Counted from the first letter of the stretch, positions 1-11,061 are shown. The stretch: DNA of 64,000 bases from Bombyx mori (GCF_030269925.1 NC_085112.1:10727501-10791500); one strand, 5' to 3'. Translations and numbers: made by a program. Notes: a model not told the origin generated them from the sequence alone.

Positions 1-240
1 CGATTCTGCTGCAGCGTTCATATTCTGTACAGCATCAGTCATGTACGGCTCGTAGTTCGGAACGCGGAACGGAACAGTTGTTTCTGTTGGCGATCCATGG
101 GCCTAAAAATAAGAATGGAAGCCACCGGAATGCTTGTTATAAGTTATTGGGATAGATTTTAATAAGAGCTACGGGATTTTTTTGGCAACATCAGAATCAA
201 TCTTTGTACTGTTTAAAAAAAATTATGATTTATCCGTATA

Positions 241-333
241 TATTCCGATGCAACGGTGTTCGAATCCCGTAGGCGGGTACGACCAACGGGGGAGGCTGTG
301 AGCTCGTCCACCCGTTTAAGCAATAAAAAAAAA
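241..333 (+). repeat. Bm1-type SINE, internally deleted
   Basis: The tRNA-like B-box end (GTGTTCGAATCCC) and the GGCGGGTAC that follows are joined directly to the SINE 3' end (GCTGTGAGCTCGTCCACCC, then an A-rich tail). About 300 bp of the normal body is missing. Confidence 0.75.
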
Positions 334-599
334 GTAGTTATAACAAGTTTTTATCTTTAATTCTTAGGTGCTCGATCTCTAAGTCGTATATTTTACTAAT
401 CATCGATTGAAGAAATCTTTAAGTAGGAACAGATAAATTCAACACATCCAATTTGAAAAGTTCAAAATATATACGCTAGGTTAAAGAATTAATAAAAGGA
501 GTTAGACCGATGATCTAGAAACATAAAAAAAAATGAAAACAAAAAAAATATTACAAAAAATGTGGATTCCTGTATGACATTTCATTGTTGTTTGTAGAT
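334..599. other. AT-rich, nothing recognised
   Basis: AT-rich DNA with A runs. I see no coding signal or repeat that I recognise. Confidence 0.5.
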
Positions 600-1026
600 G
601 CGTGTACGACCTCACTGTGTGAGGTGGTGTTAGATAGTCATCGGAGTTCATAGACATCAGGTTAATGGCACCGTTCATCTTGAGACATGAGTTCCAAGTT
701 CCAGTTTCTACGGTACACTAGCTGCCCTGCCCGTCACCACCGAAACGCGTCACTGCTTCTCGGTAGAAAAAGGCAAGGTGGAGGAGGCACACCTACCTGT
801 GTGGTCTCACAAGACGCCCTACCACCACTAATTACGCAAATTTTTTACGGTTTCGATTTTTATTACACAATGTTATAACTTCGTCGTGGAAGTAATTCAT
901 GAACATCTGTTAAGTACGTATTTCATTAGAAAAATTGGCACCTGCCTGCGGGATTCGAATACCGGCGCACTAGCATCGCTCGATACGAATGAAACACACG
1001 TCGTATCCTTTAGGCTACAATGACTG
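600..1026 (-). repeat. Bm1-type SINE, near full length, degenerate
   Basis: The reverse complement shows the tRNA-like head (A box near 1015, B box near 950), the middle segment GCGTAATTA and the ACTGGTGGTAGG body. Many substitutions indicate an old copy. The short ORF across 687-878 is only SINE sequence. Confidence 0.8.
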
Positions 1027-1049
1027 AAAATCGTTCAATTGATTATTTT

Positions 1050-1188
1050 TTTTATGATTCAAGGATTACTGGTGGCCCGGAGGCCTTTCCAGTTTCACTT
1101 GGACAGGTGGGCGAGCAAAGACTCAGCCAGGAGGGGTGGGATTTGCTAACAGCCGCCCGAGCGCCTCCGAAGGAGACCTAACAACTCA
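1050..1188 (-). mobile_element. LINE 3' UTR fragment (family A)
   Basis: Reverse complement of the last ~135 bp of the LINE at 4427-6233: TCTCCTTCGGAGGCGCTCGG through TGGAAAGGCCTCCGGGCCA. A 5'-truncated retroposed tail. Confidence 0.8.
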
Positions 1189-1560
1189 AAAACAATTGAA
1201 TTGTTTTACTTAACTCTATTCATTGACAACAAAACTTGTTTGCTTAAATATGATTAAATAAAACTCACGTAAAACAAGACCGAACCGACAAAGACAAACG
1301 CTAATATTGTTAAGAACGTCATGTTCAATGAAGAAAACACAAAAAAATCACGAGAAAATGTAAATGAGTTCGCCTATTTATAAACACGTATACCTTTGTT
1401 CGTCGATTCGATGACTCAGGAATGTCACGTTTTCTGAATATCGTAATGATAAAATTTATTCGCGGTACGTGAATAATGAATACTCATTGGTGACTATAAT
1501 GTTGTTGTGCTGTAGGTAGTCTACAACAAACTTGCCAATTACTTAGTGAATGTTTAATTT
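1189..1560. other. Nothing recognised
   Basis: AT-rich unique-looking sequence without splice-bounded ORFs or repeats that I recognise. Confidence 0.5.
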
Positions 1561-1999
1561 GAAGTCGTCGTGGCCTAACGGATAAGACGTCCGGTGCATT
1601 CGTGTCGAGCGATGCACCGGTATTCGAATCTCAGGCGGGTACCAATTTTTTTAATGAAATACGTACTCAACAAATGTTCACGATTGATTTCCACGGTGAA
1701 GGAATAACATCGTGTTATAAAAATGAAACCCGCAAAATTATAATTTGCGTAATTACTGGTGGTAGGACCTCTTATTAGTCCGCGCGAGTGGGTACCACCA
1801 CCTTGCCTATTTCTGCCGTGAAGCAGTAATGCGTTTCAGTTTGAAGGGTGGGGCAGCCGTTGTAACTATACTTGAGACCTTAGAACTTATATCTCAAGGT
1901 GGGTGTCGCATTTACGTTGTGGATGTCTATGGGCCCCAGTAACAACTTAACACCAGGTAGTCTGTGAGCTCGCCCACCCATATAAGCAATAAAAAAAAA
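1561..1999 (+). repeat. Bm1-type tRNA-derived SINE, full length
   Basis: A good full-length copy. The pol III-type A box lies in GTGGCCTAACGGATAAGACG and the B box in GGTATTCGAATCTC. The body runs from ACTGGTGGTAGGACC through GACCTTAGAACTTATATCTC to CCACCCATATAAGCAATAAA plus an A tail. It is the best reference in the window for the two-part organisation (tRNA-like head, then body). Confidence 0.9.
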
Positions 2000-2401
2000 A
2001 CGCTACAAAAAACTTTACCTATCTTAATTGCACGGTGCATGGTTTCAAATTTTTGTTTTTGTTCCCTAGACAGCTAATGTAACTCTTAGGCCATTTAGGC
2101 TGTGCGAGCGTCACTACTTCGAGACAAGAGTTGAAATGCGAATACGATTTTTGAATATGCTTACGTCCTACCTGTTGTTCCAACTTGAAGACAATTTGAA
2201 GACTGAGACTGCCTTTCTACATTATATGTAATTGAGACTTAAGTCCCTTGTCTTAGAGTGCATAACGGCATTTGCGTTTGTTATATCATGTTACCCTAGA
2301 TGGGCAGCAAGCACATCTACTTAGAGCAAAAGCAAACTATTTAAGGCAAATCATTTAATATTTAAGGTAAATGATTTAAAATAAATGATTTTAAGATACG
2401 G
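2000..2401. other. Nothing recognised
   Basis: AT-rich sequence with a short local repeat of AAATGATTTAA-like words near 2350-2390. Confidence 0.5.
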
Positions 2402-2640
2402 TTAATCACCCACATAGTTGTGGGTCCGGTCATCGTTCTCGTCGAACCCGTCGCTTGCGACTATAGGCTCGTCGAGCAAATTGACCCACAGACACAGCCC
2501 ACTGAGTTTCTCGCCGGATCTTCTCAGTGGGTCGCGTTTTCGGTCCGGTGGTAGATTCTGCAAAGCACGGCTCTTGCTAGGGTCCGTGTTAGCAACAACC
2601 TCAGTTGTGGGTGAAATATTTTTAACCTGCAAGGGCTAAC
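2402..2640 (+). mobile_element. LINE 3' UTR fragment (family B)
   Basis: Contains the core CTCGCCGGATCTTCTCAGTG and GATTCTGCAAAGCACGGCTC that recurs at about nine other sites here. It is preceded by the GTCGAACCCGTCGCTTGCGA block seen also near 25545 and 30745. The ORFs on both strands here are fortuitous. Confidence 0.75.
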
Positions 2641-3186
2641 TATAAAGGCTTATTTTATTTATTTATGCACAGAAAACAGAAGCAGTAGTTTATGATTGGA
2701 TGTTAAAGTGAATTCTTAGAATTTTATTTTTTTATTTTTGGGAATACTTTCTACTAGACTGTATGTATGGAACATGGCCGGTGCGATTTCGAAAAGTTAT
2801 TAAGTATACTAAGAAAAGAATTTCCACTTAAAACGTCGACCTTTCAAGTTATGTATCCTCACTGTCTTTAATAAATGCAGCAAAAACGTACTCTTGACTA
2901 AGCACACTATGTATTATCAAGATCCAAGTCATGCAAAGAGGTAAGGGTGGAGCCATGCTCGGCATTGAGAGGAATAGAAAAATTGTGTTAGAAAGACACA
3001 CCGATATAGACCACCGTGGAGAAGAGCTCTATGCGTAGAAACGAACACAGTAAGAAGTGGAAATTGTATGGTGAATACCTAAATTTGTACACATAGCTAA
3101 TGCGGTATAAACAGGCTAGACGGAAACAATGTCGTGGTCGTGTCGTGAATCTTTGAATACCAGTGGATTGTAATGTTGTGCTTAGT
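2641..3186. other. Possible very degenerate LINE remnant
   Basis: Mostly unrecognised. A stretch around 2930-3050 vaguely reads like the C-terminal part of an RTE-type reverse transcriptase (a MLGIERN-like peptide), but stops and frameshifts make this uncertain. Confidence 0.2.
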
Positions 3187-3515
3187 TTTTTTTTATTTAT
3201 TGCTTAGATGTGTGGACGAGCTCACAGCCCACCTGGTGTTAAGTGGTTACTGGAGCCCATAGACATCTACAACGTAAATGCGCCACACACGTTGAGATAT
3301 AAGTTCTAAGGTCTCAAGTATAGCCACAACGGCTGCCCCACCTTTCAAACCGAAACGCATTACTGCTTCGGCAGAAATAGGCGGGGCGGTGGTACCTACC
3401 CGTGCGGACTCACAAGAGGTCCCTACCGCCATTAATTACGCAAATTATAATTTTGCGGGTTCGATTTTTATTACACGATGTTATTCCTTCACCGTGGAAG
3501 TCAATCGTGAACATT
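3187..3515 (-). repeat. Bm1-type SINE, 5'-truncated
   Basis: The reverse complement runs from the CACGATTGACTTCCACGG segment through the body to TAAGCAATAAATAAA. The tRNA-like head is absent. Confidence 0.88.
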
Positions 3516-4012
3516 AGTGAAAGTGCTTATTCATAAAATAAGCAATACGAGCTCCAACAAGATAGCTGTCAAAAGTTCGGTGAAGGTAGACAGTGTCAGA
3601 GGAATTATATTGTCCGTGTTAACCGTTTGATTAATAATAATAATAAAAATAAAAAAAAATTACGAAATAGTATTAATTTTTTTAAATAATCTACTTAGAA
3701 GGATAGCACACGTACCTACCGCTTATTAAATTACGCCGTTTTAATATTACAAGCGAGGTCTCTATTTATTTAGGATGCGAAGCCATGTTGCCGTGTTATC
3801 TTTCAGCCGTTTTCCACCTCGGAAACGTTGGGTGTGTGTACATCGTACTGAGAAAATAATCAAATTTAACGCGTAAGCAAATTGGTTCAAGCGAAACAGT
3901 TCTATGTAATTTATTCAATCTTTCATCATGAGCACCTGAATTAGACTCAGGTTAGTATTAAGGAGTCGCTTCGATCGATACTGGATCAAACACGTCGACA
4001 ATAACGTTCACA
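3516..4012. other. Nothing recognised
   Basis: AT-rich with a (TAA)n-like run near 3630-3650. No gene or repeat recognised. Confidence 0.5.
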
Positions 4013-4155
4013 AGGCTTGTGGAGAGTATGAAGCGGTAGGCAGCGGCTTGGCTCTGCCCCTGGCATTGCTGAAGTCCATGGGCGACGGTAACCACTCACC
4101 ATCAGGTGTGGGCCGTGTGCTCGTCTGCATATAAGGGCAATATAAAAAAAAAAAA
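4013..4155 (+). mobile_element. LINE 3' tail (family C)
   Basis: AGGCTTGTGGAGAGTATGAA, then CTTGGCTCTGCCCCTGGCAT and CCACTCACCATCAGGTG, ending GGGCAATATAAAAAA. The same tail occurs at 38108-38245, and a decayed form follows a reverse-transcriptase-like C-terminus near 22060-22270, which suggests a non-LTR element. Confidence 0.65.
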
Positions 4156-4376
4156 AACTGGTATCTAAGGTTTCAAGTACCTAGTATCGTCAAACGAATA
4201 TATGCTATATGGTTTAAGGTATAAGTGCTTTTTTTTTACTTTTAAAAGTAACTCTCGTTATTAAACTATAAACAGTGGACGTAATGTTGAAATATTTTTT
4301 TAACTGGTGGTAGGACCTGTTGTGAGTCCGCAGGGGTAGGTACCACCGCCCCGCCTATTTCTGCCGTGAAGCAGTA

Positions 4377-5987
4377 ATGCGTTTCGGTTTGAAGGGTGGG
4401 GCAGCCGTTGTAACTATACTGAGACCCTCCGATGCGTTACCACCCGTCACCCCGATGGAAGTTAAAGACTTGATCAAAGACCTACGTCCTCGCAAGGCTC
4501 CCGGTTCCGACGGTATATCCAACCGCGTTATTAAACTTCTACCCGTCCAACTCATCGTGATGTTGGCATCTATTTTCAATGCCGCTATGGCGAACTGTAT
4601 CTTTCCCGCGGTGTGGAAAGAAGCGGACGTTATCGGCATACATAAACCCGGTAAACCAAAAAATCATCCGACGAGCTACCGCCCGATTAGCCTCCTCATG
4701 TCTCTAGGCAAACTGTATGAGCGTCTGCTCTGCAAACGCCTCAGAGACTTCGTCTCATCCAAGGGCATTCTCATCGATGAACAATTCGGATTCCGTACAA
4801 ATCACTCATGCGTTCAACAGGTGCACCGCCTCACGGAGCACATTCTTGTGGGGCTTAATCGACCAAAACCGTTATACACGGGAGCTCTCTTCTTCGACGT
4901 CGCAAAAGCGTTCGACAAAGTCTGGCACAACGGTTTGATTTTCAAACTATTCAACATGGGTGTGCCGGATAGTCTCGTGCTCATCATACGGGACTTCTTG
5001 TCGAACCGCTCTTTTCGATATCGAGTCGAGGGAACCCGCTCCTCCCCACGACCTCTCACAGCTGGAGTCCCGCAAGGCTCTGTCCTTTCACCCCTCCTAT
5101 TTAGCTTATTCGTTAACGATATTTCGCGGTCGCCGCCGACCCATTTAGCTTTATTCGCCGACGACACGACTGTTTACTATTCCAGTAGAAACAAGTCCCT
5201 AATCGCGAAGAAGCTTCAGAGCGCAGCCCTAGCCCTAGGACAGTGGTTCCGAAAATGGCGCATAGACATCAACCCAGCGAAAAGTACTGCGGTGCTATTT
5301 CAGAGGGGAAGCTCCACACGGATTTCGTCCCGTATTAGGAGGAGGAATCTCACACCCCCGATTACTCTCTTTAGTCAATCCATACCCTGGGCCAGGAAGG
5401 TCAAGTACCTGGGCGTTACCCTGGATGCATCGATGACATTCCGCCCGCATATAAAATCAGTCCGTGACCGTGCCGCGTTTATTCTCGGTAGACTCTACCC
5501 CATGATCTGTAAGCGGAGTAAAATGTCCCTTCGGAACAAGGTGACACTTTACAAAACTTGCATAAGGCCCGTCATGACTTACGCGAGTGTGGTGTTCGCT
5601 CACGCGGCCCGCACACACATAGACACCCTCCAATCCCTACAATCCCGCTTTTGCAGGTTAGCCGTCGGAGCTCCGTGGTTCGTGAGGAACGTTGACCTAC
5701 ACGACGACCTGGGCCTCGAATCTATACAGAAATACATGAAGTCAGCGTCGGAACGGTACTTCGATAAGGCTATGCGTCATGATAATCGCCTTATCGTAGC
5801 TGCCGCTGACTACTCCCCGAATCCTGATCATGCAGGAGCCAGTCACCGTCGACGCCCTAGACACGTCCTTACGGATCCATCAGATCCAATAACCTTTGCA
5901 CTAGACGCCTTCAGCTCTAGGAGCAGGCTTAGGGACCTCGGTAACCGTACTCGTCGAACTCGACAAAGAGTTCGCCGTGCAACCTAA
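4377..5987 (+). pseudogene. Reverse transcriptase of truncated LINE, 536-codon ORF with SINE-derived start
   Basis: RNA-directed DNA polymerase used for target-primed reverse transcription. Visible motifs: APGSDGI near residue 42, SYRPISLL, the motif A region FFDVAKAFDKVWH, motif B AGVPQGSVLSPLLF, motif C LFADDTT with the catalytic Asp pair, then NPAKSTAVLF and the thumb-like VKYLGVTLD. It closes with RVRRAT. All catalytic-core aspartates expected for the clade are present, and I see no internal stop. The first ~16 residues, including the Met, are encoded by the host SINE and the target duplication. The apparent start is therefore accidental, and the natural protein would begin much further upstream with an endonuclease domain. 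It cannot be an autonomous element, but the polymerase part is well preserved. Confidence 0.88.
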
Positions 5988-6233
5988 CCCATGAATCAGC
6001 TCGCTGAGTTTCTCGCCGGATCTTCTCAGCGGGTCGCGATTCCGATCCGGTAGTAGATTCATTCGCGAAGCAGCTACTCTTGAGTTGTTAGGTCTCCTTC
6101 GGAGGCGCTCGGGCAGCTGTTAGCAAATCCCACCCCTCCTGGCTGAGCCTTTGCTCGCCCACCTGTCCTGGTGAAACTGGAAAGGCCTCCGGGCCATCAG
6201 TAATCCTTCAATCATAAAAAAAAAAAAAAAAAA
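4427..6233 (+). mobile_element. Jockey-clade LINE, 5'-truncated, recent
   Basis: A non-LTR retrotransposon inserted into the SINE above. The 15-bp target-site duplication AACTATACTGAGACC is seen at 4412-4426 and 6234-6248. The element starts inside the reverse transcriptase region (endonuclease and ORF1 absent). It continues through a 246-bp 3' UTR and ends in about 20 A. The intact ORF, clean duplication and long A tail point to a recent insertion. The clade comes from the reverse transcriptase motifs. Silkworm elements such as BMC1 may be relatives, but I cannot verify that. Confidence 0.9.
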
Positions 6234-6402
6234 AACTATACTGAGACCTTAGAACTCATATCTCAAGGTAGGTGGCGGCATTTACGTTGTTGATGTCTAT
6301 GGGCTTCGGTAACGACTTAACACCAGGTGGGCTGTGAGCTCGACCACCCACATCTGTGCTATAAAAAAAAAATCGAAAAAGTTCGCAAGGTTGATTTGTC
6401 TG

Positions 6403-6665
6403 CGGGCTCTCGGCCCGCTGAACGGGGGAACCGGTGGTCGTGTCGCTGGCGGCCGCCGGTCCGGCGTCCGTGGCACGGTGGGATGGATGTAATGTGCTCT
6501 GCATCAACCCTGTCCCGCCGTCTCAATAGCCCCGACTGGGCTCCGGCCCGGTCCGAGGTAGGGCGCCGGTTGTGAGCGGCAGGAGTTTTTAGTGAGTGAA
6601 CTCCCACATACCCCACCTGCCGCGCGGGTGGAGATCCGGCGATTTTCTCCTGTGGGAAAAAAAAA
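6403..6665 (+). mobile_element. GC-rich retroposon with 16-bp target duplication
   Basis: A 263-bp GC-rich insert (GTCGCTGGCGGCCGCCGG, GGGCGCCGGTTGTGAGCGG) ends in an A run. It is flanked by AAGGTTGATTTGTCTG at 6387-6402 and 6666-6681. The perfect 16-bp duplication and A tail show target-primed retroposition. It is probably the 3' end of another LINE (R1-like by GC richness, a guess). The overlapping ORFs on both strands look fortuitous. Confidence 0.8.
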
Positions 6666-6681
6666 AAGGTTGATTTGTCTG

Positions 6682-6974
6682 GCATTTTTTACTGCGCACG
6701 AGTAACAAAATTTCAAAGGAAACAAACTGGCTCGTTAACAATGTAATAAAATATGTAAAGCGTAGAAATCACGCAACGAGTCTTCAATTACAAGGTATAC
6801 GTAGTTTATAAAAAAAGTATAAGCTGCATTAATTGTGTTCGAAGCCTGACAAGTATATGGCCTGACGCACCCGATGATCGGTTTAGCAATGGCAGGGAAC
6901 ATCAAAATTGCAGGCTATCCGACTTTTTTAAAACCTTGCTTGAACAAATGATTTTTTTTTATAATAACTGATAA
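6682..6974. other. Nothing recognised
   Basis: AT-rich flank. No supported feature. Confidence 0.5.
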
Positions 6975-7105
6975 CTGGGAACACAGCACGCACGATCATC
7001 AGCCCCAAATTACGATTCCGATTAAATACTTTGAAATAGATAATGAACAACCAGACAAAGAGCAAACAAAACAGGAGCACTAATCACTGCACCACCGATT
7101 CAGTC
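6975..7105 (-). repeat. Second tRNA-derived SINE family, degenerate
   Basis: Shares GGGAACA-CACGCACGATCATC-GCCCCAAATTA and the CAGACAAAGAGC block with the better copy at 24232-24533, and ends in a decayed tRNA-like CTGCACCACCGA. Confidence 0.6.
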
Positions 7106-7571
7106 AAAAGTAAATTTGATAATTACTACCTATTATTACGAGGGTGCGTTTAGACTTTTGCCTTGTCATTTCTACAGCTAAATAATTATGAGTTTCATTT
7201 TAAAATTTAGATAGATAATATAATAATTCACTGCCTTTTTGCCAATCTTAATTAAAAAAGAGCTGTCATTATCGGGGGCCACGGTCATTTGATTCGATAA
7301 ACAAATTATATAATTGTGACTAAAGCTGATATTGTAGTATTTCGGCAGTATTGACCTTTCTTATCATATCAATATTCCAAGTTCAAAGTTGGAACACGTC
7401 ATAGCGCGCTAAGGAGGAAAAATATCTAAAGAGAATTTAAGTATCACAGAATTCAATGTTGCGTTTTAGTTTATTTCTTTGTTACGCATAGCCTACGTTC
7501 TTAGGTGGGATAAAAAATCTGTCATGGTGTCTAACCTCATACGATGTTGGGAGCAGATCGCGGGCCCAAGG
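7106..7571. other. Nothing recognised
   Basis: AT-rich intergenic or intronic sequence. No feature that I can support. Confidence 0.5.
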
Positions 7572-8275
7572 ATATATATATATTAAATACGTGAAGCAAA
7601 AACTTTGTACCCCTTTTTACGAAAATTGCGCGACGGAGGAGTATGGAATTTACCACACTTATATAGAATATAGAGAAGGAGTACAGAATGTAATTTTTTT
7701 TTATTATGCCTAAAAAATACTTCTAAAATATAATTACACACACTACCATGTATTTGACACACACACACATATACATATATTATAGGGGTTAAAGTATGAA
7801 AATTGCCGTTTTATTGTAATAGGTACACATGTGAATAACAATGAATTGAAAGAGATGGTGGAAGCCGATCCGAGCCAAACTACCCAGGAATTAGCGGCAT
7901 GTTTTAACGTTACCTTACCGACTATAGGTATTGACTCATTTGCGTCAAATCAATAAAATTAAAAAAATGTGAAAAATGGGTGCCTCATTATTTGACTGAT
8001 CTGTAGAGAGAAAGGCGTATTGAAACTTGTGTTGCCTTGTTGAATCGATACAGAAATGAAGGAATATTGGATCGAATTGTGACATGTGATGAAAAGTGGA
8101 TTCTTTATGATAACAGTAAGCGAAAAATGCAATGGCTGACTTCAGGTCAAACGCCGCAACAGTGTTCTAAAGCAAAACTTATAATAGTCTTTGACAATAG
8201 AACTATAATAATGTTCAAACTTATAATTTCAATTACATAATTAAAGTCGGATTTCGACTACTGGGGGACCACTAA
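7572..8275 (+). mobile_element. Non-autonomous Helitron (type H3) interrupted by a mariner fragment
   Basis: Shares ATACGTGAAGCAAAAACTTT, TTTTTACGAAAATTGCGCG and TGTATTTGACACACACAC with the intact copy at 35282-35686. The 3' end has the hairpin GTCGGATTTCGAC followed ~12 nt later by CTAA, then T. The 5' end is blurred by an AT repeat. Confidence 0.75.
7783..8190 (+). pseudogene. Mariner transposase fragment
   Basis: DD(34)D-type mariner transposase remnant inside the Helitron. Translations in shifting frames give the N-terminal block EADPSQTTQELAACFNV, then LTDLQRERRIETCVALL, LLNRYRNEGILDRIVTCDEK (first catalytic Asp in TCDEK) and WLTSGQTPQQCSKAKL. A frame break lies near 7940 and a stop near 8005. 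Everything after the first catalytic region is missing. The 5' end ATAGGGGTTAAAGTATGAAA resembles a mariner inverted-repeat end. The peptide most resembles the cecropia/mori-type mariners of moths. Confidence 0.8.
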
Positions 8276-8731
8276 TACAAATAATACTCTAAGCTTATGT
8301 GTATGGCAGATGAGAAGCGGAATTTATATAATTATGCCTATAGACTCCGGTATCTGTGCTAGGCACACAAGGTCAAGCAAGATCTCGTCCACACACAGAT
8401 GCTATCAAAAAACATTAACAATAACTTTCGCGAGTCGTTATCTTTTTATAATAAAATAAATATATATTTTTTTCTTAGTTAGAGATATTCAAACGCTTCA
8501 CAAAGTACTTTCCATATAAAAATTAAGGAAATATGAAATTTTAGTTTTAGCTTTAATTATTCCATAAAACTGTAGCGAGAAAATGGAGTGAACGTGAAAT
8601 TACCGTAGAACATTCTTTCAAGAAAATTGAATATTTACGTCGGCGATACAGAGGAATCTATTGCTCAAATAAAACGAGCAAAGCATTTTTTTTGCAGTAA
8701 AGAGCACGGTTATTTTAGTAATATTGAAGGT
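8276..8731. other. Nothing recognised
   Basis: AT-rich. Short scattered ORFs only. Confidence 0.5.
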
Positions 8732-8775
8732 TGAATGAATGAATGAATGAATGAATGAATGAATGAATGAATGAA
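8732..8775 (+). repeat. (TGAA)n microsatellite
   Basis: Eleven uninterrupted TGAA units, followed by a moderately conserved-looking TTTATTGCACAAAAATTTG segment. Confidence 0.95.
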
Positions 8776-8920
8776 TTTATGAAAATTCTTTATTGCACAA
8801 AAATTTGTACAAAGGCGAACTTAACGCCACGCAGGCATTCTCTTCCAGTTAACCCTCGTTGATGAAGTGAAAGATTCAAGAAGAGCGTAGCTGTGATGAA
8901 GTTATTACATGACGATAGTT

Positions 8921-9176
8921 TCGATGCCTCCAATGAACACTACTCTAACTCAAAATTTTGAAACTTTCGTTTTTCACACAAATCGCTTCACTATTTTAAA
9001 AGTATTACAAATTCATTATTGATGGGGTTCGAAGCAAGAATAAATCAGTTAGTTACACAAGAAAAAACCATAAATATATCTGCAATAATGAAGATTTTTT
9101 CAACTTTTTTCATTTAAACGCTCTTCCTGTAAACCTACGAATTTGGAGTTAGAGTAGTGTTCATTGGAGGCATCGA
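8921..9176. mobile_element. 256-bp MITE with 31-bp perfect terminal inverted repeats
   Basis: TCGATGCCTCCAATGAACAC plus 11 further bases at 8921-8951 is exactly inverted at 9146-9176. The interior is AT-rich with no coding capacity. I could not assign a clear target duplication, so the superfamily is open. Confidence 0.85.
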
Positions 9177-9427
9177 TTTAAAGAATTATAATAGTCATGA
9201 GTAAAATGAACACTAGGTTATAATTACATTGCCAAAACGAATACACAGATACATACATACAAATAAATACAAAATACATAGATGAGAAATACATATCAAA
9301 TAAAATAAATTATATAAACCACAACATACTACAAAACAATCAAGCAATCTGTGCTTTGAAAAAGAGATCATGTACTTTCGCTTTCAAAAACGTTATGTGT
9401 GGAACTAGTTAATCGCGTATGTTACTA

Positions 9428-9649
9428 TCACTACATAGTATAAAACAAAGTCGCTTTCTCTGTCCCTATATCTGTCTGACCCTAGGTATGCTTAAATCTT
9501 TAAAACTACGCAACGGATTTTGATGCGGTTTTTTTTAATAGATAGAGTGATTGAAGAGAAAAGTTTATATGTATGATAACGTCCATTAAATAGTGGAAAA
9601 ATCAATAATAAGTTACAGTTTCCGAAGCGAAGCGAGGGCGGGTCGCTAG
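9428..9649 (+). mobile_element. Non-autonomous Helitron (type H1)
   Basis: Begins TCACTACATAGTATAAAAC directly after an A and ends GGTCGCTAG directly before a T. The 3' hairpin is AGCGA...TCGCT. There are no TIRs and no target duplication. Five more copies lie in the window. Confidence 0.85.
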
Positions 9650-10056
9650 TTGTTAATAAAACAAAACCAACGTAGTGTGATATAATTAGATTACAGAGAA
9701 GCTTTCACAGCTCACCGGAGGAGACCCGGTTAATTCATACCTAATAATACGACGGCTCATAAATTCTTAACGTATTGAATAATTGAAGTAATTATATCGA
9801 TTTCGATCTTTTAACTAACGCGCCGGAATATCTAATAGACTCCGGGAAAACGAATGCGCAGATACTGAGAGTGAATCTATTTCTAAAAAACCGAAAAAGA
9901 CTAAAACATAGCAAACAAAAGAAGGCAAAGTTAGGCAATCCAGACGTTTTAATAAAAATCGACATAATTACTTTAATGCGCCGCGTAGGGCACCAGTGAC
10001 CTACAAGGTAGTCAACGTGTTAATAAAAGACTTCGTCAATTATGAATACTTCGTTG
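9650..10056. other. Unassigned; Lys/Arg-rich reading frame traces
   Basis: Around 9850-10000 one frame reads a basic, Lys/Arg-rich peptide broken by a stop. It could be a decayed gag-like or regulatory remnant. No family recognised. Confidence 0.25.
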
Positions 10057-10230
10057 CTACTGGTGGTAGGACCTCTTGTGAGTCCGCGCGGAGCAGCCGT
10101 TGTAACTATACTGAGACCTTAGAACTTATATATCCAAGGTGGGTGGCGTATATAAGTCTATGGGCTCCAGTAATCACTTAACACCAGGTGAGCTGTGAGC
10201 TCGTCCACCCATCTAAGCAATAAAAAAAAA
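10057..10230 (+). repeat. Bm1-type SINE (short form), internally deleted
   Basis: Starts at ACTGGTGGTAGGACC, lacks ~80 bp of the body, and ends CCACCCATCTAAGCAATAAA plus an A tail. Confidence 0.88.
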
Positions 10231-10594
10231 TACCAATCGATTGATACGAATGGCTTCCCCTTTGGAAACCACTTCAATGCAAAGCAACCTTAAGTGCAAG
10301 ATTTTTTCTAATACAGTAAACGAGCAAAGTATGTACTATTTTCTTGCTTATTTCTATCAAGGTGCATGCGTGCGGGCCTGTATAGCGGTACATCCTTTAT
10401 ACAATACATTTTAGGCTTTGACGTCCCGTTTCAAGTTAGGTAATAACTTTTGCTTTGTGCTGAGTCGTGAGTTCGTCACCATTCTAAATAGTTAAAAATA
10501 AACATAAAATATTTTTGGAACGAAGTTCCTTACGGCAGGCTTGGAACTGAAAAAAATGTGATAGTAAAAACCGTAAGATAAATTCCGTGGAATA
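10231..10594. other. Flank of the giant palindrome
   Basis: Contains GGAACGAAGTTCCTTA at 10517. This is the end motif of the element at 14473-14812, here in a truncated or diverged copy that stops just before the palindrome edge at 10595. Confidence 0.5.
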
Positions 10595-11061
10595 TAAACA
10601 AGTAGACGTAGTTTATAGTCGGCCCTCATTACCGGCTACGCTAGTGACCTGTTATATTCATAATTTAATTATTCCAACTCCGCAGCGCAAGCTTTCCGTG
10701 TGTGGATTTTGCCGTATTCTAGTTAATCGTATTCTGTATGATATGACTTTTAAGTTGACTGTCGTATTGAGTGCTTTGGGATTTGAAAAATGTTTGATTT
10801 AATACCTAGTTGTTCGTAGGCATAGAAAATTGAGAAATAGCTGTATCGTTCCTTCATTAGAACATTTAGATTAAAGGCAGCAAAAATCTAACAAATACTT
10901 AAAATGTAACCTGCAATATTATAATATTGCACTAGCATATTGCATAAAACACTAGCCGTGGCCATCATGATTTTCATTACATAATACTCTCTTTTATTTA
11001 GTCAATAGTGAAAGAAATTCAGATTCACGAAGACAAGAAATTTCAAGACCTTAATTCTTTA

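Larger units (their letters stand above)
4304..6371 (+). repeat. Bm1 SINE (short form) split by a LINE
   Basis: SINE body from ACTGGTGGTAGGACC to ACTATACTGAGACC (4304-4426), resuming at 6249 with TTAGAACTCATATCTCAAGG and ending near 6371 in an A tail. The two halves join cleanly when the LINE and one copy of the target duplication are removed. Confidence 0.9.

Noticed and set aside
687..878. Short + strand ORF
   Set aside because: It lies wholly inside an inverted Bm1 SINE.
4814..5167. 117-codon - strand ORF
   Set aside because: Antisense shadow of the reverse transcriptase.
6256..6725. Several overlapping ORFs on both strands
   Set aside because: They arise from SINE tail and the GC-rich retroposon. 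No motif in any frame.
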